From a virus, in IMG/VR virus record IMGVR_UViG_3300025274_000020, positions 1 to 41,775 of that record: a DNA stretch of 41,775 nt; one strand, written 5' to 3'. Made by a program: the position numbers and the translations under genes. Below, piece by piece: positions 36,128 through 41,775 of this stretch (positions are counted from its first letter, which is position 1; each line of letters starts with the position of its first letter). A model generated the notes under the pieces. It had not been told where the DNA came from, searched no databases, and saw nothing but the letters and a program-made list of their open reading frames with translations.

Positions 36128-36521
36128 AAAATTCACTAAAGCTGTTTTCTAAAACAATAACATCCGTCTCTTGCAGTGGAGTTATTGCATATTTGAGAGT
36201 CACTGAGAGGAAGTTTGGATTCACCGATATATCGTCAGATTCATGGAAGCCAACCTCTATTATTTCTATAAACGGCATATACACCTGCACTTGTTCGAAA
36301 ATACTTTCTTTTATTTCCATGAAGGTTTCCGGAAGCATTGGTTCAAAAAAATACCTCCGGAGGCCGGCGCCAAATCGTGGTTCCATGACGCGTTCGCCAG
36401 GAGATGTTAGCAACAAATTTTTTAAATTTTGCGCAATAAGCTCCTTGTAGGTTTTATTAAGTTTATAATTAATATCCCCAGTGTCAAGACTTAATGGAAA
36501 TTTTGGTGACAGTCCGCTCAT
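36126..36521 (-). CDS. 25: Baseplate wedge protein, T4 gp25-like
   Basis: The ATG at 36521 gives 131 aa, essentially the size of T4 gp25 (132 aa). The longer frame begins at a TTG (36584) inside the previous gene and is less likely, although no good ribosome-binding site is visible at either start. The family signature is clear: LLLTSPGERVMEPRFGAGLR then RYFFEP, followed by an IKESIFEQVQVYMPFIEIIE helix-strand unit. gp25-like proteins form the core of the baseplate wedge and are thought to start sheath polymerisation; they are the most conserved contractile-system baseplate component. It precedes the gp6-like gene, as expected. Confidence 0.92.
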   Translation of the reverse strand: MSGLSPKFPLSLDTGDINYKLNKTYKELIAQNLKNLLLTSPGERVMEPRFGAGLRRYFFEPMLPETFMEIKESIFEQVQVYMPFIEIIEVGFHESDDISVNPNFLSVTLKYAITPLQETDVIVLENSFSEF

Positions 36522-36562
36522 ATCTTTATCTGTTATATTTAGTTGAAGGTTTAAATATTCTC

Positions 36563-39500
36563 CTATTCTTCCTCGGTTTCGCAATCAGGTAGAGGTATTA
36601 AGTCTTCCAGATTCATGTTCAATAGAATATATGCTAGCCCAAGCGGCGTCGGCGGTATCAAAAATAGCAATGGAAGTTTGCCAACAAGATCTATTCCAGT
36701 CTTTCTAACTTGGGGCACCAGGGGCGGGGGTATAAGGTCAGATTCTGCCTGTCGGTCAATCTGACCTTGTATCAAATCTAACAATTCTTCGAACGGTAAG
36801 CTAGATGGTATTTGTGTCAACGCGGTGCCTGATATATTCTTTATCATGTTTCCTATAACAACGTGCGGATCTACCAATTCCGCTAGACCCTTGAGGATCA
36901 TTTTCGGAGCCTCAATCAGCATTTTAATAATAAAAGATGCCCCCATCTGTGCGAATGGCGCGGCGCCGGCGCCAGTAATGTTCAACACAGCATCGCGAGC
37001 TGCCTGTGCAGATGTCCTGTTTTCCGGATCCTCATATGCGAAGTCATTTCCGGCTAGCAGAGCCCTTAATACGAACCTTAAACTAAGTTTCGTATCATCA
37101 AAAATCTTATTAATTTCAGTAGCTTTGTCGCTGTTGACGGCCTGACCCAGCAGGGCCAGAAAAGCAATCACTTGTTTTGCAGGTAAGATCGCATTTTCGC
37201 GTTCAAGTCCGGGTAAAACGAATAAGTTTCTGTACGCAGTTGTCGCGGTCATGCCCTCGTACAAGTCTTTTTTCAAATTCTCAAAAGATGTGTGAATGAA
37301 TGACCCGGGGCTTGAAACAGTGGATGTCAGATTTGACAGGATCCCAATTTCAGATTTTACACCTAGATCAATTGGGAATACGTAGTTTGGGCCGCGGCCT
37401 TTGATGGGCAGCCCTATTCTATCTTCGATCCATTTAGTTTCCTGCTCTTCTGGAGTTGCAGCTGCGTATAGATTGAAATAGCCGCTATTATATAGATCAT
37501 CGAAAGTTCGATATCCCGTGTAGTACACCAACCTTGTACCAATTTTTATGTTCTCAAAGATAGAGAGTAAAGCTAATGGCACAGGCGGTGGCTCACCTAC
37601 AGTAAGTATATTAGTAGTCGAAGCAGCTCCGCCGGCGGTCAGTATATCTTCTATTTGAGACATCGTGATGTGCCTTAAGAAATCTGGGAAGTCTTCAACA
37701 GACCGCCAAAATGAGTTTAAACCGGCGGGCTGTGAAGCGTCAGGATCTATTTCGGCTGGATCGTTCACTCCTGATTTATAAACAAATTTACTCGGATAGA
37801 TTGGCCATCCGCTGGGGTATTCATACGCGCTGTCAATCGGTGGTGTTAGATATATTCTTTGCGGGGCTTCGTTGTCCCCTTCGCCATTTTCTAAATTATA
37901 ATTACTCCATGAGGCAGGCCAGTCATGGGCCGGACCGGGGTTGTCTGAACCCCACCATGGCCAGTCGATGAGTTTTGGCGCCACCCAGTCGATGCGAGGA
38001 GTACTCCAGAATGATTCAGGTATGCCCAATTCTTCAGCCATATCGAAGGCCTGATATTGGATTTCGTCGGGATCTAATACCCGAAGGCCGCCGACGCGGG
38101 CTCCGCCGTCATATCGATCAGAGATAAGGTTTGACATAAACCTGAGCTGTTCGTAGTTATCTTGTGTTAATCTAATTTGTTTGGTAGAAATGCCATTAGC
38201 GTTCGGGGCCTTTAAAGTAATTGGAGGTAAATTTTCGAACATATCATTGACGGTTAGACCTTGGCCGGGCCCTGCGTGGAAATAGTTCGCCATTCTGAGT
38301 AGGTTCGTAAACTCATCAAAAGAGGTAGTATATCTTTTTATATTCCCAGTCTGCTTGATATGTTCTGCAGGAATATTCACGCTAATTAAAGTCTCGGTTA
38401 GGAGTTGTTCGAATGGACTTAGAGCGTCAAAAGCGGCACTGTCGAAATCGAATGTAACATACCTCTCGTTGGCGAGGGCTCCCTTGTCCGATATATAGTC
38501 GGCAATGTCACCGTCAAAGCCGATATTTGTATAGATGTCGGGGGCCTGCTCTGGATCCATGGAGTTAACCGGATCGTGCTTCAAAAATTTGTAAGTCAAT
38601 CCTTCAGTGTTTTGGCCCCCTGAGGTGGTGCGCAAGGTGGGATGATCCTCTGTTGGCTCCGTGGCGGGCATCCACAGATCACATGTTGGTATGCCATAAG
38701 CTAAGTATTGAGCACCGAAACTACCAACGGCGCCCGATGATAATATCGTTCCTATAGTCTCCGATGCGTCGATTAATCTCTTTTGTACAATGTACTCTAA
38801 GGCGAAGTCTGCAGTAACATTTTCGGGGGCCATTTGTATGAACTCACCCTCATTTATTAGATCCGGAATCTGACCTTCAATTGGAGCAGCAATCAATTTT
38901 CTGACGTATATTATGCTCAATTCTTCGATTGTGGTATGCAAAGATGGTTGAACAGATTCTGGGTCTTCCGGGGATATTCTCTCTGCTTCCATAGAGAACC
39001 CACTTTTGATATCGCGAACCATCTGTTGGACCAACATTGGATCAGATAAGATTTCGGCCGTTCCATAAACATTAAATAAGAACAGGTTCTTTATTAACTG
39101 TTCTATAACATAAACTTGGATGTACACGTTTGTAGTTGCAAAAAGCATTGCATCTTCGACCGGGCCAACTTCAAATTCACCATCTAAACAAGTGCCTTGA
39201 AAGAAATCTTGTAGAGCGCTGTTTTTTATGTTCTCCAAATCTAGAAGATCTCCGGAGTTTAGCTCTGTTCCATCTTGACACGGAACTGGGACCAGTGCGA
39301 ACTTTCTGAAGTTGTCCGACTCAAACAAGGGAGATTTTGTTATGCCATGGGCTGCAGACCTCAACATTGACAAAACTAAGTTAAAGTATTGTTTATTTGA
39401 CAAATCAGCCGTGACATCGGCGTTATTAGCCGGCGCCGAAGCGAGGGTGGCAATTGCATCGTGGATGATATTAGAGAAGTCTCTAGACGTAGCGTCGCGC

Positions 39501-41775
39501 TGCTTAAGCACAGATGGCGAAGCTTGTGTGCTGAAGTCTAGAGCACTAGCATTGACAGGCAGAGAATTCTCTGAGTCTATAGTGTCTTCCAAAAGAAGCA
39601 TATCGGGGGCGCCATAGTGGATCTTCTTTGATCCAGAATTCACGGAGAAAGTCCAATCTTCTATATTTAAAACAGAAGCGTCAAATGGAGTTATAATATC
39701 TGTTTCAATCCTTTCTAATTTCCTCTTGAAATCAGATACAACGCTGTATTGCGCGCTGGCCATTATGGCCGCGTTGCCGGCTTCGATAAGCCTAGTGACG
39801 TTTGCTATATCTTCTTGGCCGGCGAAGGCATCTATTGCTAAAAAGTTGTTTAGATGTCCCATTCTGCGTTCGCGTTCGTCTTCGTCGTCTTGTTCCTTTA
39901 TTGCTTCCGCGGCGATAAGTTCTTCTATTAATTCTGCATTTGGCTGTTTTGGATCAACTATGAGATATAAACTCTTTATGCCACTAACATCGTTAATGAA
40001 TGAAGTCTGCGCGGGCATGAGGGATGCATCGAGGGCAGAACCCAGCGAATGAACGAGAGTGGGCATGCCACTAAATGGTGGAACTATTCCTGTGGCGCAT
40101 ATGTCAATCGGATCCAATATTTGTTCATTGTTATTTATTAAGTCCAGCAGATCGTTTAGATCATTAAATAAGTCAGTGTCATTCAATGCATCTACGAGCT
40201 GATCTTCGAACAAGCATGGATCTACGTCAGATGGCAAAATTGGAGGATTATATATTGCATCGCAATAGCTTGGATCAATCAAATCTCCCAAGCAGCCGAA
40301 GAAATCGATAATATCCTCATCTGTCATGAAATTCATTTTTAGATTCTGTTGCTCAACAATATCCGTTATCGTCTCTAGAACGCTAGAAGACGGACTCATA
40401 TTCAACAGATCACACACTTCAATTGGAGATAGGACATCTGAGACTGCATCTATGAGCACGGTCCCTTCGCCAGTCGTCAAGGAATAGTTTTGATAGCAGG
40501 AGTCCAGGGCGCCCGGACCTTTACCTGTTTCGATGGGGCTTAAATTTCCAGCTACGGCAAGAGATATCGGCTCTGTCTCTCCGTAGTTTGTGTCAGCACA
40601 TAGATCGGTGATGATATCGGCGACAGCACTTATCATGGCTTTGATCGCTCCATCGAGGGCGCCTTTAAGAGCCTCCTTTATGCCGCGGGCCATGAGTACT
40701 GTAGGATCGAATGTTGGTAGTTCAGTTGGAAATTTTGGAAGTTTAAACTCTTTGGGCGGAGTTGGTTTTTCGAACGGAGATATACCGGGAATATCTGGAA
40801 GATCTGGAATATCAATCCCAGTTCTAAGCATCAAACACTCAAGGCCGGCACTAATCAAGTTGTCGATGCCATATTTCATTATGACCTCGCTAACCAGTTT
40901 TTTCGCGCTGTTTACTTTCCTCATCTTCTCAGCTAGGGCGCTTAAGCTTTGTTGAATATTCTCTTCTTTTTCGCTTGCCGCTTCGTTAAACATTATCTTT
41001 CCAGTGGCAATGTCTTCGCGGATTCGGGCTTTCTCTTCTTCTGAAGCTTTCGCAGACTGGAATAGTTTGTTTTCGTTCTTAGCTATATCTGCTAGAATTT
41101 CTGACATCTTGTCAGTCCTGGGGCGCCCAGAGTGCATAATCTTGATTGTTGCGTCTTCTTTGCCAGAGATTATATAGTCTTGTAAGAACTGGCTCCAAGA
41201 AGGGGGCCTCTTACGGATTGACATCATCTCTTTTACATTTAGCGCTAAGGCGTTTGTCCTTGGGTTTCCTAAAACAGTCTTCGATTTAAAGTATTTAAAT
41301 CCCCTTGTCAGTGGCCTGTCGATTCCGGACTGCAGCATCTCTGCATAAACCAGCTCATAATTAGAGCTTAGCGTTAATATGATCGTGTCATCTTCATCTT
41401 CTCTTATTTTATAGCCGTTCATCTCTACCATATCGGTTAGAGCTTCGTACCACAGTTCAAGCCTTTGATGTTCTTTTAGAAAATTAACGTGAGGGCTAAT
41501 CTTCCCATCAAAGAACTTTGCAGTATTGTGATAATCAGTAAAAAGTCCTTTAAGCTTCTTTATATTCTGCCCTAAAGAAAGGGTCGAGATATGTCGCTGC
41601 ACATCTGTCGGTAATATAGCGGGTTGGATCTCCGGATATGCGTCCACGGCGCCTTTGTCGAAAGTAACCAACAATTTTGCAGCCGAGTTGGGGCGGCCGT
41701 CTACAAAAAAGTCCTGTACAGTAAGACGAGGGGAAAACTGTCCCGCAATCGCAGACTCCGTTGTTATTACTGGAG
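36563..41775 (-). CDS. Giant virion/baseplate protein, 5' end outside the window (at least 1,736 aa)
   Basis: The frame remains open to the right edge: codons upstream of the TTG at 41674 read PVITTESAIAGQFSPRLTVQ, then DFFVDGRPNSAAK, so the N-terminus lies beyond the window. No domain is recognised. The sequence is helical and acidic in its first third. An Asp/Cys-rich middle has Cys residues in repeated 'D(L/I/P)C' and 'CY' contexts (DLCADTN, DSCYQNY, EVCDLL, SYCDAIY, DPCLFED, DICATG). A large mixed region follows, then a helical C-terminus with hydrophobic, possibly membrane-active stretches (PKMILKGLAELVDP; LPLLFLIPPTPLGLAYILLN) and the tail LPDCETEEE. Position directly before gp25 suggests a baseplate or central tail protein; tape-measure identity cannot be shown. 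Confidence 0.82.
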   Translation of the reverse strand, partial: PVITTESAIAGQFSPRLTVQDFFVDGRPNSAAKLLVTFDKGAVDAYPEIQPAILPTDVQRHISTLSLGQNIKKLKGLFTDYHNTAKFFDGKISPHVNFLKEHQRLELWYEALTDMVEMNGYKIREDEDDTIILTLSSNYELVYAEMLQSGIDRPLTRGFKYFKSKTVLGNPRTNALALNVKEMMSIRKRPPSWSQFLQDYIISGKEDATIKIMHSGRPRTDKMSEILADIAKNENKLFQSAKASEEEKARIREDIATGKIMFNEAASEKEENIQQSLSALAEKMRKVNSAKKLVSEVIMKYGIDNLISAGLECLMLRTGIDIPDLPDIPGISPFEKPTPPKEFKLPKFPTELPTFDPTVLMARGIKEALKGALDGAIKAMISAVADIITDLCADTNYGETEPISLAVAGNLSPIETGKGPGALDSCYQNYSLTTGEGTVLIDAVSDVLSPIEVCDLLNMSPSSSVLETITDIVEQQNLKMNFMTDEDIIDFFGCLGDLIDPSYCDAIYNPPILPSDVDPCLFEDQLVDALNDTDLFNDLNDLLDLINNNEQILDPIDICATGIVPPFSGMPTLVHSLGSALDASLMPAQTSFINDVSGIKSLYLIVDPKQPNAELIEELIAAEAIKEQDDEDERERRMGHLNNFLAIDAFAGQEDIANVTRLIEAGNAAIMASAQYSVVSDFKRKLERIETDIITPFDASVLNIEDWTFSVNSGSKKIHYGAPDMLLLEDTIDSENSLPVNASALDFSTQASPSVLKQRDATSRDFSNIIHDAIATLASAPANNADVTADLSNKQYFNLVLSMLRSAAHGITKSPLFESDNFRKFALVPVPCQDGTELNSGDLLDLENIKNSALQDFFQGTCLDGEFEVGPVEDAMLFATTNVYIQVYVIEQLIKNLFLFNVYGTAEILSDPMLVQQMVRDIKSGFSMEAERISPEDPESVQPSLHTTIEELSIIYVRKLIAAPIEGQIPDLINEGEFIQMAPENVTADFALEYIVQKRLIDASETIGTILSSGAVGSFGAQYLAYGIPTCDLWMPATEPTEDHPTLRTTSGGQNTEGLTYKFLKHDPVNSMDPEQAPDIYTNIGFDGDIADYISDKGALANERYVTFDFDSAAFDALSPFEQLLTETLISVNIPAEHIKQTGNIKRYTTSFDEFTNLLRMANYFHAGPGQGLTVNDMFENLPPITLKAPNANGISTKQIRLTQDNYEQLRFMSNLISDRYDGGARVGGLRVLDPDEIQYQAFDMAEELGIPESFWSTPRIDWVAPKLIDWPWWGSDNPGPAHDWPASWSNYNLENGEGDNEAPQRIYLTPPIDSAYEYPSGWPIYPSKFVYKSGVNDPAEIDPDASQPAGLNSFWRSVEDFPDFLRHITMSQIEDILTAGGAASTTNILTVGEPPPVPLALLSIFENIKIGTRLVYYTGYRTFDDLYNSGYFNLYAAATPEEQETKWIEDRIGLPIKGRGPNYVFPIDLGVKSEIGILSNLTSTVSSPGSFIHTSFENLKKDLYEGMTATTAYRNLFVLPGLERENAILPAKQVIAFLALLGQAVNSDKATEINKIFDDTKLSLRFVLRALLAGNDFAYEDPENRTSAQAARDAVLNITGAGAAPFAQMGASFIIKMLIEAPKMILKGLAELVDPHVVIGNMIKNISGTALTQIPSSLPFEELLDLIQGQIDRQAESDLIPPPLVPQVRKTGIDLVGKLPLLFLIPPTPLGLAYILLNMNLEDLIPLPDCETEEE

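Noticed and set aside
36522-36584. Upstream TTG start for the gp25-like protein
   Set aside because: The ATG at 36521 gives the family's usual length; the extension overlaps the previous gene and starts at a rare codon.
40590-40955. 121-codon plus-strand open frame at the right end
   Set aside because: Shadow of the helical part of the giant edge gene; all neighbours are on the minus strand.
1-41775. CTAG frequency as a host signature
   Set aside because: CTAG looked frequent locally, but a rough count in the first 1.3 kb was about what base composition predicts; it is only not depleted, which says little about the host.
1-41775. tRNA genes, CRISPR arrays, inteins, homing endonucleases or integrase
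   Set aside because: No gap is large enough for a tRNA, no spaced direct repeats were seen, and the terminase, primase and nuclease genes are uninterrupted.

Overview
This window is the structural and packaging part of a large tailed-phage genome with a contractile (T4-superfamily-like) tail. Every credible gene lies on the minus strand, so transcription runs from position 41775 down to 1. Coding density is close to total. The longest stretches without a gene are 53 bp (15434-15486), 44 bp (7441-7484) and about 41 bp (36522-36562), and no tRNA, rRNA, CRISPR array, insertion sequence or integrase was seen. The T4 relationship rests on recognisable gp25, gp6, gp17, gp20 and gp21 homologues. The very large virion proteins and the gene order differ from classical T4, so this looks like a distant, probably aquatic or environmental, T4-like phage. 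The host cannot be read from the sequence.

Read in the direction of transcription, the window holds four blocks. (1) Baseplate and tail, 41775-12081: a giant protein truncated by the window edge (at least 1,736 aa), a gp25-like wedge protein, a gp6-like wedge protein, a 543-aa virion protein, a 3,042-aa protein with LamG-like domains, a 323-aa protein, two very large Ser/Ala-rich virion proteins (1,046 and 1,314 aa), a 311-aa protein, and two proteins that are paralogous at their C-termini (358 and 433 aa). (2) DNA metabolism, 12081-7485: a RuvC-like resolvase, a zinc-ribbon/TOPRIM primase, and one polypeptide that joins an Mre11/SbcD nuclease (T4 gp47-like) to a Rad50/SbcC ATPase (T4 gp46-like). 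(3) A cluster of small proteins, 7440-5494: three membrane or secreted proteins (60, 132 and 147 aa) that could be a lysis or envelope cassette, a zinc-ribbon protein, and a 181-aa protein just before the terminase. (4) Packaging and prohead, 5481-1: large terminase, portal with a long C-terminal extension, a 277-aa and a 169-aa protein, a small CxxC membrane protein, and the N-terminus of the prohead protease.

The genes are tightly coupled. At least six junctions have a stop codon overlapping the next start (TAATG or TAGTG), and one is GTGA. This includes the junction between the last tail gene and the RuvC gene, so recombination and virion genes appear to share a transcript. Several true starts are GTG, and in a few genes a better-supported internal start replaces the longest reading frame. 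Observations most worth checking are the single-chain Mre11-Rad50 fusion with a CysX6Cys hook, the small membrane-protein cluster, the CxxC membrane protein among the prohead genes, the very large baseplate proteins, an in-frame coding tandem repeat, and a strong excess of the palindrome GCCGGC.
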